Source of the DNA: RFSX01 sp964591455
GTDB taxonomy: Bacteria; Bacteroidota; Bacteroidia; Chitinophagales; Saprospiraceae
Assembly (NCBI GenBank): GCA_964591455.1
Contig: CAZQDZ010000013.1
Span: 37,855-101,854, forward strand
DNA length: 64,000 bases
Direction of reading: 5' to 3'
Part shown: positions 53,756 through 62,700 of the stretch, in pieces
How the letters are laid out: each line of letters opens with the position of its first letter
Numbering within the stretch: position 1 is the first letter of the stretch
Position numbers and translations under genes: made by a program
The notes under the pieces: model-generated
The model's database searches: none
Told to the model about the DNA's origin: nothing
The model's input: the letters and a program-made list of their open reading frames with translations, nothing else

Positions 53756-53783
53756 CAATTTTTCAATCCATCAATCTATAGTT

Positions 53784-55211
53784 ATGAATAATCTTTTCGA
53801 AAAAATAAATTCTTCTATGATAAAAGTTATAGGCGTAGGCGGCGGAGGAAGTAACGCAGTCGCATACATGTACGAACAAGGTATACATGGAGTAGACTTT
53901 GCTGTATCAAATACTGATAGGCAGGCACTGGAGGTTAGTCCTGTAGTGAATAAGGTACAATTAGGCCCTAACCATACAGAAGGATTGGGTGCAGGATCTA
54001 TACCTGAAGTAGGCAAGCAAGCATGTATAGAGTCGATAGATGATGTAAGAAAGTTTTTAGAGAATGATACTAAGATGCTCTTCATCACAGCTGGAATGGG
54101 TGGCGGTACAGGAACAGGTGCAGCGCCAATTATTGCCAAAGCGGCACAAGAGATGGATATACTCACTGTTGCGATTGTGACTTTGCCGTTCAAATTTGAA
54201 GGACTGAGAAGAAAGAATCAGGCGATGTTGGGCTTGGAAGAATTGAAAAAGAATGTAGATTCTCTCTTGGTTATATCTAACGACAGAGTGAAAGAACTGT
54301 ATGGCGATCTTACAATTACTAAGGCATTCAGTAAAGCAGATGATATCTTAGCCACAGCGGCCAGAGGAATAGCTGAAATCATAACTGTAGCTGGATACAT
54401 CAATGTAGATTTTAGAGATGTAAATACTGTCATGAAGAACAGTGGTGTCTCTATCATGGGATATGCTGAAGCTGAAGGCGAGGGCAGGGCAAAGGAGGCG
54501 GTGTATAATGCAATCAATTCACCATTGCTGGAGGATAATGATATCAGAGGGGCCCAGCATATATTGCTTAATATAACTTCGGGTTCTAAGGAAGTGACGA
54601 TGGATGAAATTGCAGAGATTACAGAGTATATAGAAGAAGAAGCGGGCAGTGGTACTGATTTGATATGGGGTAACTGTAAGGATGCTTCACTAGGGGAAGG
54701 TATAAGTGTTACTATTATTGCTACTGGATTCGATAAACGAATAAGAAGAGTAGAGTCACCAAAGCGGGTTGGTATAAATGATGATGAAATTAAGTCTGGA
54801 GCTAAGAGCTCACAGGCATTTGATTTAAGTTCGGATGATTCCAATGCAACTGTAGTCGAATTCGATAATGTAAAGGTGGTTAAACGTGATTCTACAGAAC
54901 CATTTATTAAGTGCGATACTTCATCTTCTATGGACAATACTGAAAAACGGTCTGAGCCTCTAAGGGAAAGACGTAGAGTGATAAGAACTTTTAGAAGAGA
55001 TTTAGAGCCTGCTCGTCCAATAGATAACCCTAGAGATATAGGTGAACTGGAAGATGTACCTGCATACAAAAGACGTAAGGTGTCTTTAGATGATCCTACT
55101 GATAAAGCAGAGAACGCAGATAACCATTCAAAATTGAGTATCAATCTGGATGGCAATGATAACCCAAGATTTGAACGTAATAATTCTTTTTTTCATAATA
55201 ACGTAGATTAG
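53784..55211 (+). CDS. ftsZ: Cell-division GTPase FtsZ
   Basis: 475 residues from the ATG at 53784 (MNNLFEKINS); the longer frame starting at 53601 lies within ftsA and is not the real start. GTP-binding motifs are GVGGGGSNAV (~17-26), the tubulin signature MGGGTGTGAAP (~104-114), the T7-loop region ITVAGYINVDFRDV (~203-216) and GEGRAKEA. A long charged disordered linker (~330-455) ends in a short peptide NNSFFHNNVD that probably binds FtsA. It forms the Z-ring. It is the last gene of the cluster. Confidence 0.97.
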   Translation: MNNLFEKINSSMIKVIGVGGGGSNAVAYMYEQGIHGVDFAVSNTDRQALEVSPVVNKVQLGPNHTEGLGAGSIPEVGKQACIESIDDVRKFLENDTKMLFITAGMGGGTGTGAAPIIAKAAQEMDILTVAIVTLPFKFEGLRRKNQAMLGLEELKKNVDSLLVISNDRVKELYGDLTITKAFSKADDILATAARGIAEIITVAGYINVDFRDVNTVMKNSGVSIMGYAEAEGEGRAKEAVYNAINSPLLEDNDIRGAQHILLNITSGSKEVTMDEIAEITEYIEEEAGSGTDLIWGNCKDASLGEGISVTIIATGFDKRIRRVESPKRVGINDDEIKSGAKSSQAFDLSSDDSNATVVEFDNVKVVKRDSTEPFIKCDTSSSMDNTEKRSEPLRERRRVIRTFRRDLEPARPIDNPRDIGELEDVPAYKRRKVSLDDPTDKAENADNHSKLSINLDGNDNPRFERNNSFFHNNVD

Positions 55212-55226
55212 AATTAATTACTAGTG

Positions 55227-55246
55227 TTACTAACAAAGGTTAGTAA
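55227..55246. repeat. A+T hairpin after ftsZ
   Basis: TTACTAAC (55227-55234) and GTTAGTAA (55239-55246) form a perfect 8-bp stem with AAAG loop, 15 bases past the ftsZ stop. There is no T-tract, so it is not a clear terminator and more likely a 3' stabiliser. Confidence 0.4.
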
Positions 55247-55473
55247 TGAAAATAAATTACTTAATCTAACCTAAGCTTGTATAGAAAGCGAGAGATGATA
55301 GAACCACCTGGTTTATATCCCATCACAACCTAGGGACTATAGTCAGGCATTATATTGGATTTCGTCTTTTTTTTATAAAGAGTCCTATTTTTCAGAAGTG
55401 AGAAAAATGACTTACAACACTTTTCTTTCCCAGGATCACTGGGAATAAAGAGATTGGTTTATTGATTGAGTTT

Positions 55474-55500
55474 AGTCCCACCTCTCCGGTGGGACTTTTT
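55474..55500 (+). terminator. Intrinsic terminator, array copy 1
   Basis: 8-bp perfect G+C-rich stem, TCTCC loop, T5. It is the first strong terminator after ftsZ, so it may also end the dcw transcript. Confidence 0.8.
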
Positions 55501-55743
55501 CCCACCTCCCAGAGACAGACAAGAGCATTGCTCAATCTGAGATGAAGCAAAAGTCTGTAATTTGACTTTTAGCCTATGATAGTAGAACTGAGTTTGCACT
55601 CTTTATGGTGGCAAACGACTAAAGTAGGATTTCGTCTTTTTTTATAAAGAGTCTAATTTTTTCAGAAGTGAGAAAAATGACTTACAACACTTTTCTTTCC
55701 CAGGATCACTGGGAATAAAGAGATTGGTTTATTGATTGAGTTT

Positions 55744-55770
55744 AGTCCCACCTCTCCGGTGGGACTTTTT
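55744..55770 (+). terminator. Intrinsic terminator, array copy 2
   Basis: Same sequence as the copy at 55474, 270 bases further on. Confidence 0.8.
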
Positions 55771-56013
55771 CCCACCTCCCAGAGACAGACAAGAGCATTG
55801 CTCAATCTGAGATGAAGCAAAAGTCTGTAATTTGACTTTTAGCCTATGATAGTAGAACTGAGTTTGCACTCTTTATGGTGGCAAACGACTAAAGTAGGAT
55901 TTCGTCTTTTTTTATAAAGAGTCTAATTTTTTCAGAAGTGAGAAAAATGACTTACAACACTTTTCTTTCCCAGGATCACTGGGAATAAAGAGATTGGTTT
56001 ATTGATTGAGTTT

Positions 56014-56040
56014 AGTCCCACCTCTCCGGTGGGACTTTTT
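56014..56040 (+). terminator. Intrinsic terminator, array copy 3 (array end)
   Basis: Same sequence again; after it the repeat homology stops and unrelated A+T-rich DNA begins. Confidence 0.8.
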
Positions 56041-56193
56041 TTATTATTATTTAATCTCTAGTTGGATTTTGAAATTCTCCGTCAATTACATATCATATCA
56101 ACTTCTTCTAATAATTCTTAATTATAAAGTTATTTCGATAAATTAGTGTACTTTAAACACCAACAGACTAATGAGCAAGTGAGTCATTACTTT

Positions 56194-56207
56194 AAGTTTT
56201 GAAACTT
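56194..56207. promoter_or_regulatory. Palindrome AAGTTT-TG-AAACTT upstream of the sugar transporter
   Basis: Perfect 6-base arms, 74 bases before the ATG at 56281. Could be an operator for a dimeric regulator. A near-match to a -7 box (AAGTTTTG) overlaps it. Confidence 0.3.
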
Positions 56208-56280
56208 TCGATTGCATTAAGTCAATCTCACTTTTCCGTATCTGTTGTCGCAGATTATTTATTTAAAAATTTGTAAGAGC

Positions 56281-57603
56281 ATGACTCAGAAGAATAAATA
56301 CCTAAATGCATTTATGGCAGTGACCTCATTATTCTTTATGTGGGGGTTGATAACTGTATTGGTGGATTCACTTATTCCCAGATTAAAGGAAATATTTGAG
56401 CTTAATAATTTTCAAGCGGCATTGGTGCAGTTTGCATTTTTTATTGCCTACGGATTAGTATCTATCCCAGCTGGAGGGTTCTTGTCTAAGATTGGTTATA
56501 AGAAAGGTATGTTAGTAGGTTTGGCCACAATGGGGGCAGGATGCCTTTTATTTTGGCCAGCTGCAAGTCTTAGGATATTTCCAGTCTTCATGCTTGGGTA
56601 TTTTATCCTTGCTAGTGGAATGACAGTACTACAGGTTGCCGCAAACCCTTATGTATCTGTATTAGGCCCTGAAGAGAGTGCCTCTTCACGACTGAATTTA
56701 TCTCAAGCATTCAATTCATTAGGCACTGCCATCGCGCCTATTATTGGTGCTAATTTTATATTGAGTGACAACATTTTGTCTGGCGAAGAGATTAGCCAAC
56801 TGACAGAACCTGATAAGCTAGCCTATTTTGCTGGAGAAGCTTCTGCCGTTTCAGGTCCCTTTATATTTTTGGCATTGAGCCTTTTAGCATTAGCACTAGT
56901 CGTTGCTTTCTTCAAGTTACCTCAAGTTCTAAGCAGCAATATAGCAGGTGGGTATGGTGATGTAATTAGAAATAAAAAACTAATGATGGGGGCACTAGGC
57001 ATCTTTGTATATGTAGGCGCTGAGGTAGCGATAGGCAGTTTTCTTGTAAATTATTTCGTGGATATGGGCATGCCTGATGTTGTACGTAACAACGAATTCA
57101 TGACATCGCTGGCTGACAAGTTATTAAAAGATCCTCTAGGACAGGTAGACAATAAAGGTATTGTAGGTGCTTTTGTTTTATTCTATTGGTCAGGTGCTAT
57201 GATTGGAAGATTTGTAGGATCACTCATGATGAAAGTTATTTCAGCCAAAAAGTTGTTGACTATTTTTGGAGCTCTGGCTATCACTATGGTCATTATATCT
57301 ATGACGACAACTGGCCTTGTAGCCATGTGGTCTATTTTGGCGGTAGGCTTATTTAATTCTATCATGTTCCCTACAATTTTTACTATCGGTATAGAAGATC
57401 TTGGTGATAGAAAACCACTTGGCTCAGGTATCTTGTGTACAGCTATTTGTGGAGGCGCATTTATCCCAATTGCCTACGGTGCGCTGGCTGATGGCGTGGG
57501 TTATAAGATGGCATTCATACTTCCAATCTTATGCTACATGTATATAGCGTTTTATGGATTCAAGTATTCTAATCAGAAGAAACCAACCCTTCTAAAAACT
57601 TAG
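56281..57603 (+). CDS. FucP-type sugar MFS transporter
   Basis: 440 residues from the ATG at 56281 (MTQKNKYLNAFMAVTSLFFMWG), the family-like start; a TTG 36 bases upstream is also in frame. Twelve membrane helices are expected. Marker segments are FFMWGLITVLVDSLIPRLKE, QFAFFIAYGLVSIPAGG, LQVAANPYVSVLGPEESASSRLNLSQAFNSLG in short pieces, and a final GGAFIPIAYGALAD. The FHS family imports fucose, glucose, galactose or similar sugars with H+. The exact sugar is not decided. The 3' end overlaps the convergent thioredoxin-fold gene by 4 bases. Confidence 0.9.
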   Translation: MTQKNKYLNAFMAVTSLFFMWGLITVLVDSLIPRLKEIFELNNFQAALVQFAFFIAYGLVSIPAGGFLSKIGYKKGMLVGLATMGAGCLLFWPAASLRIFPVFMLGYFILASGMTVLQVAANPYVSVLGPEESASSRLNLSQAFNSLGTAIAPIIGANFILSDNILSGEEISQLTEPDKLAYFAGEASAVSGPFIFLALSLLALALVVAFFKLPQVLSSNIAGGYGDVIRNKKLMMGALGIFVYVGAEVAIGSFLVNYFVDMGMPDVVRNNEFMTSLADKLLKDPLGQVDNKGIVGAFVLFYWSGAMIGRFVGSLMMKVISAKKLLTIFGALAITMVIISMTTTGLVAMWSILAVGLFNSIMFPTIFTIGIEDLGDRKPLGSGILCTAICGGAFIPIAYGALADGVGYKMAFILPILCYMYIAFYGFKYSNQKKPTLLKT

Positions 57604-58799
57604 TAAGAATCTATAATATCCTTGAGATAGGGTAGCGTAGGATTATATTCTTGTCCGGTAGAAATAGCAATTGACTGCGCAGATTGTATGGCTTCATTAG
57701 ATTTATCTATATCTCCTTTCTTATAGTATAGCAAGGAGAGTAAATCATATCTCCAGAATGTCCCATCTTCCTTGATTGTTGATTTAACAGAACGTATAAG
57801 TTCTCTGTAATCAATCTTTCTTCTTGAGTTAGATATGAGCAGTCTTATCGCAGAGGCATACAATACATTTTCGTCCGTTGTTTCAGGGTAGTCTTTGAGT
57901 AACTTAACAGAATAGCTTACAGATGGACCTCGACCCCAGAGTAGATATTTTATCTTGACAAAATTTTCTAATTTATCTACATCTTTTATTCTGTGCTTGC
58001 GAAACCACTTTTCTACGGGCTTGTAGTCAAATTTGGCTCTCCCTCTATGATCTGTTTTAAGCGAATTCAGAAAAACATGAAAAGCAATATTCTCCTTGAT
58101 GCTAATACTATCAAAGACTTCAAAAAACTTGAAATGATACTTAGAGATAAATTTTAGATAATCTTTATCCAAGTGAAAATGGTCCTTGATAAGTGTCATG
58201 CTCTCCAAGTCTCTCCAGTCAGTATCTTTCCTATCCAAGTATTTCTTTGTAAGGTTCATTGCGGTATAATCATCCTTATAGAGTTTGACTGAATCTATCG
58301 TTGCCAGAATGTTTTGTTTATTGGTTCTATAGAGAATGGTATCTATTGACTGTCTGAGGAATCTACTATTAGACTTGGTTCTATCCAGAAAAGCAAGCAA
58401 GTCAGCAGGTGTTTTTTGTCCTTTGCTTCTGATAATTACATTCCCTTTCCAATCCATGACTAAAGTGGTCGGATAGACATGGATATCATATTCTTGTACG
58501 AATTTCTTCTTTCTACTTGCATTGACAGCGACGGGTTCGTAGTCCTCACCTAAGGTATTAATGACTTCTGGGTGGATGAAGGTAGAGTCTAGCATTTTCA
58601 TACTTGGCACTGACCAACTAGTATAGACATAGGCAAAGACTAGTTTATTAGAACTTTTGGCACCTCTCATAGCCTTGCTAAGGTGACTGTGTTTGAGTAC
58701 CGGAGGGATTTCTTGAGAGTAGGAGGTGGCGGAGAATAACAGAAGAAATAAGCCAAGCGTCCAAAATCTAACTTTATCGGATAACTTATTCATAAGCAT
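57600..58799 (-). CDS. Secreted thioredoxin-fold protein lacking the CxxC active site
   Basis: 399 residues. A Sec signal peptide (WTLGLFLLLFSATSYSQ) is followed by a thioredoxin-like domain (~30-145). Where thioredoxins read W-C-x-x-C, this one has SWSVPSMKML (~61-70), so both redox cysteines are gone; the cis-Pro segment VYPTTLVMDWKGN (~107-119) is kept. The C-terminal ~230 residues are helical, possibly TPR-like, ending in DIDKSNEAIQSAQSI. Function is unknown; it could be a binding or chaperone-like protein in the periplasm. A LytTR-type operator and a hairpin touching the start codon lie upstream. Confidence 0.8.
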   Translation of the reverse strand: MLMNKLSDKVRFWTLGLFLLLFSATSYSQEIPPVLKHSHLSKAMRGAKSSNKLVFAYVYTSWSVPSMKMLDSTFIHPEVINTLGEDYEPVAVNASRKKKFVQEYDIHVYPTTLVMDWKGNVIIRSKGQKTPADLLAFLDRTKSNSRFLRQSIDTILYRTNKQNILATIDSVKLYKDDYTAMNLTKKYLDRKDTDWRDLESMTLIKDHFHLDKDYLKFISKYHFKFFEVFDSISIKENIAFHVFLNSLKTDHRGRAKFDYKPVEKWFRKHRIKDVDKLENFVKIKYLLWGRGPSVSYSVKLLKDYPETTDENVLYASAIRLLISNSRRKIDYRELIRSVKSTIKEDGTFWRYDLLSLLYYKKGDIDKSNEAIQSAQSIAISTGQEYNPTLPYLKDIIDSY

Positions 58800-58834
58800 A
58801 GCGAAGGCCCTTTGAGTAAGGGCTCTTATCGCTA
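58797..58834 (-). promoter_or_regulatory. Hairpin covering the start of the thioredoxin-fold gene
   Basis: On the mRNA strand TAGCGA (58834-58829) pairs with TCGCTA (58804-58799), with an inner stem GCCCTT/AAGGGC and a 5-base loop. The last A of the outer stem is the first base of the ATG. Such a fold could hide the start from ribosomes. An ATG two codons on is an alternative start. Confidence 0.45.
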
Positions 58835-58932
58835 AACTAATGTAATTATGTGAATAGACTGTTATAATGGAACAATCAATCTATAAAGAGGTAATTGGCT
58901 AGTACTATAAATATCAGTGTGAATTGCATTTC

Positions 58933-58994
58933 ATTCCTAGATATTTGCTTAGGAATATGCTGAACGTGTCTTATTATTTGCTGAACGTGTCTTA
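58933..58994 (-). promoter_or_regulatory. LytTR-type direct-repeat operator with adjacent inverted repeat
   Basis: Two identical 16-base repeats (TGCTGAACGTGTCTTA on the plus strand) at 58958-58973 and 58979-58994, period 21. Read on the minus strand each contains CACGTTCAG, 8 of 9 matches to the LytTR consensus [TA][AC][CA]GTTN[AG][TG], with the known 12-base spacing. An inverted repeat ATTCCTA/TAGGAAT (58933-58956) adjoins it. The site lies 31 bases beyond the LytTR regulator gene and ~160 bases before the thioredoxin-fold gene. Confidence 0.65.
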
Positions 58995-59025
58995 AAATCT
59001 GTTTTTGGGGATAAATAGCTGCACA

Positions 59026-59733
59026 TTAGGTGTTAAATAGCTCAAATTTCTGATAAAAGTCTTTTTTTCGCCGGTTTGCTATAGGAACTGTATAACCGTC
59101 ACTCATCGTTGCTACCGCTGTCCTTCCATCTTTAATAGAACCTATTTCTGATAAATTAAGGATGTGGGAACGATGACTTCTTACAAAGCTATCTTCGGGA
59201 AGAATTTGCTCAAAGTAATTGAGGCTCTTGCTAGATATGAGTTTTTGATCACTCCTTTGTTGTACAAAAGTGTAACTACTTTCTCTTGTGACATATAGTA
59301 TTTCTCCTACATTTAGAATCCAGGTTTCACCGTTTTCCGTGATTATAATTGTCTTTGCATCTAAATTGGATTCTCTTTCTTTCAATTTTACTCTAGCTCT
59401 CTTTACAACGGCTTTGAGCTCGTCTATGTCTATTGGTTTGACCAGATAGCCAATCGCATGATTATTTGCAGCCTGAATTCCAAATTCACTGTACCCTGTA
59501 GCAAAGCAGGTATGAAAGGAGGCGTTCTGAAACTTCTTTAATAAATCAAACCCATTTTCACCATTCAATTGTATATCCAGAAAAATTAAATCAGGATTGT
59601 GGTTGTTTATAGTTTCCTCTGCCTCTGCTAGATTAGAAGCAGTACTTATATCATTAACATCACAGTAGTTTCTTAGTAAAGTATCTAGTAATTCTCTACT
59701 GTTTATTTCATCATCTATAACTACGATTTTCAT
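59026..59733 (-). CDS. LytTR-family response regulator
   Basis: 235 residues. Receiver domain (~1-120): acidic pair in VIDDEINSRELL, phosphoacceptor Asp in LIFLDIQLNGENGFDLL (~53-60), conserved Lys in GYLVKPIDIDEL. LytTR DNA-binding domain (~135-232): GEILYVTRESSYTFV, SLNYFEQILPEDSFVRSHRSHILNL in part, and IANRRKKDF. It is phosphorylated by the adjacent kinase and binds paired direct repeats on DNA. It follows the kinase gene by 7 bases, and a matching repeat pair lies directly downstream. Confidence 0.94.
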   Translation of the reverse strand: MKIVVIDDEINSRELLDTLLRNYCDVNDISTASNLAEAEETINNHNPDLIFLDIQLNGENGFDLLKKFQNASFHTCFATGYSEFGIQAANNHAIGYLVKPIDIDELKAVVKRARVKLKERESNLDAKTIIITENGETWILNVGEILYVTRESSYTFVQQRSDQKLISSKSLNYFEQILPEDSFVRSHRSHILNLSEIGSIKDGRTAVATMSDGYTVPIANRRKKDFYQKFELFNT

Positions 59734-59740
59734 AATAGGA

Positions 59741-62700
59741 TTAATTTAGTATTGGGAGTTTTAGGTTTACTTCAGTGCCGCTATTCAACTTTCCATTTCT
59801 ATTTTGAATTTTGAGCCAACCATCTTTAGAGTATACTTCATTTATTATAGCTAATCTATCATTGATGATTTGTGTAGAAGAAACCCTCATTTTATTTGCT
59901 TTTATTATGTCACTTAATCCCTTACCGTTATCCAATACCTGCACAATAATATAGTCTTGTGATTTTTTAAATGTAATATCGATAATTCCTTTTATGTCTC
60001 TATTTGAAAATCCATGCTTTAGACAATTTTCTACGAGTGGTTGGATAACCAATGAAGGGATTTGTGTAGAGTGTTCTATATCAGTAGCAATATCAATATT
60101 GTATTCAAATAGATTTGCAAATCTGACGGTCTCTAGTTGAAGGTAATTATTTAGAAAGTTGACTTCAGTAGTAATATCAATGTTTTCTAATTTCGAAAAT
60201 TCAAGACTACTCCGCATCAGTTTACTAAATCGGCTGAGCAAATAATTGGCCTTTACTGGGTTGTTCTTAAAGATGAAATTCTGGATAGAGTTAAGTGTAT
60301 TGTAAATGAAATGTGGGTTCATTTGATTCCTTAGAGTATTGAGCTCAGCTGCTTTAGCTCTCAATTCAGCTCTTTGCAGCGCTTGCTGGCTTTGGATTTT
60401 ACTATCATGATATCTAAACCAAAATTTACCAACATAAAATACAACTAAACAAAATATTAAAAACATGAGTAGTCTGAACCAAAAAGTCTGAGTGAAATGA
60501 GGATTGATACAGATTGGGATTGATAGCGGAGTACTGCTCCATTCGTTATTATTATTTTTCACGCCGAGTAACCAGTTGTACTTTCCATGGTCAAGGTCTG
60601 TAAATATAGCTTGTCTGGTTTTTGTTTCTACCCAATTGGTGTCTTTGCCGGTACTTACTAGCGCATATCTGTAATCAATGGCATAGGCTGGCCTGGTGTA
60701 ATCCAATGCAGAGTAGGATATTTTGATATCATTTTGATTATAATCTAAATCAAGCAGTCCAGGTAGGTGCATTTGACCGTTGATATCAATTCCTCTTATA
60801 TAAAGAGGTGCTGAATTGTTATCTGAGTTTAAGTCATTATAATTAAAATAATTGAATCCTTCTTCTGTTAGAACCCATATTTCATTATTCCATTCTATGA
60901 CATCTATGATGTAATTACTCAAGAGTCCTTCAGTCGTAGTGATGAGGTTGACGACTTCGGGTAGCCGCCCATTTGTTTTTTCAAGAACATTGAGTCCATA
61001 GTTTGTAGCTACCCATATGCGATTCTTACTATCAATGTGTACGTCATTTACAAGATTTGAAATAAGACCGTCAGATGCATCTATGGTGTCTAGCCCCCCT
61101 GTTGCAATATGCTTCATTATTAAGCCATGTCCTATTGTTCCGAAGTATATATATTCATTATCTTCTAATACTTTGTTGACTCTAATGTTTAGTATAGGTG
61201 AAATGATTTCATTATCTAAATCGGTTATTTCATAGATATCTGAGTTGGAGCAGATGATAATTGTTCCATCATTGGATAAGTGGAGACAGTCTAATGCACT
61301 TTGAAGGATATTATTAATCTTGTCGAGCTTAATGCTGTATTCTTTATTTATGCCATGTCTAAAAAGTACTTTGCTGCCTGATAGGAATGTACCGTCATTT
61401 AGTTTAAGAACTTGTTTGTGAGGTGGAAAGTGGAATTTGCCATCTATTTCTTTTGTTCGATAATTATTAAAGTAATCAGCGTTATTCCTTCTTTTTTGGA
61501 ATTCTCTCCAGTTGTCTTTCAAATACAATTGCGGATTATATAAATATTCATTCAGACTTTTATTGTATTTAATTTCACTAAGATTACAGGTGTAAAGAAT
61601 GGAGTCATTTACTATTAGACTCGGATGGAATAGTGCAGAATGCATCTGGGCAGTAGAAAATATTTCATTTTTCGATTTGTCAAAAATTCGAATGCCACCA
61701 GAATTTCTGCTTGTCACAATCAAGTTTTCATTATGCGTATATAGATTCCTTGGGTCATGCTGGGCAGCCACAAGTTGACTTGATTTAATATTAGACGTAG
61801 TTACTTTGAATATGCCGTTATTTTGTGTGCTTATCCATAATTGATTGTTACTATCTTTTTTAATACTTGTAGTTAGATATTTATTCAATAAATTTAAATC
61901 GATTAGTCTATCAGACTCAAAGTCATATTCTAATATTCCATTTTCTGTACAAAGAAGTAGTCTATCATCTATTACTGTTGTTTCTATTATTCGAATTTTA
62001 GTATTTATTTGCTTTACTTGATTGGCATTGATTAATTCGAAATAATTTTTCGTAGCAAGAATGAAGTTGGGGTAGGGTACAATAACCTTATGGTCTCTGA
62101 ATTCTTGGAGGATATAATACTTTTTTGACTCTATGCTGTAACAAATTTTGGCCTCATTATCTACTAGATAATTATCACCTAATTTGGACATATTTAGTTG
62201 CTCGTAAGAAATAAACTCAAATGTACCTTTACTGAGATTTAGTGACAGTAATTGGTTAGGAAAACCATTCAATAAATCTTTTGTGATCGCATAATATACA
62301 TCAGGTTTTTGAGGTATGATATGTTCTATCCACCATCCTTTACTCGATGTTAGAAGGCTATCATTGAAAGTGGGTTGATTAAAGTCAGTGCCGTCATAGT
62401 AAGCTATAGTTCCATTATACCCAGTAAACCATAAAATGGAATCAGTTTTTATTATTTCAAAATTAGTGTTGTCAGATAAACCATCAGACATATTATAGGA
62501 GGTAAAATTATAACCATCATATGAAGCAACACCTCTATCCGTTGTTAGCCACATGAGACCCCTGTGGTCAAACTCTATATCATAGACTTCTGGACTAGGC
62601 AGTCCTTCGGGGATACTGTAATTAGTGAGAATCTGTGCATCGATATGACCCGTGAAGGTGATTACTCCCAGTGCTAAAAGTAATATAGCTCTTAGCCTAT

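Larger units (their letters stand above)
55357..56040. repeat. Tandem array A-B-A-B-A, 270-base period, after ftsZ
   Basis: Segment A (144 bases) occurs three times, starting at 55357, 55627 and 55897; segment B (126 bases) twice, at 55501 and 55771. Second and third A look identical; the first differs only in a few bases around its T-runs. A holds a TTCCCAG-GATCA-CTGGGAA hairpin and ends in a strong terminator (GTCCCACC-TCTCC-GGTGGGAC plus T5). B holds a GAGC-ATT-GCTC hairpin inside an ACAGAC/GTCTGT pair and a TGAGTTTG sequence close to a -7 box. No ORF is conserved. The array fits tandem copies of a small structured RNA gene or repeated terminators. Confidence 0.8.

Noticed and set aside
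53601..53783. Longer FtsZ starting inside ftsA
   Set aside because: The extra 61 residues read the ftsA 3' end in another frame and do not resemble any FtsZ N-terminus; the ATG at 53784 gives the usual start.
54218..55156. 312-codon open frame antisense to ftsZ
   Set aside because: Lies wholly within a certain ftsZ gene; its Ser/Leu-rich composition is what the complement of this coding sequence gives, and it shows no motif or promoter.
55357..56040. CRISPR array
   Set aside because: The repeat period is 270 bases with identical long units and no unique spacers; no cas genes are present.
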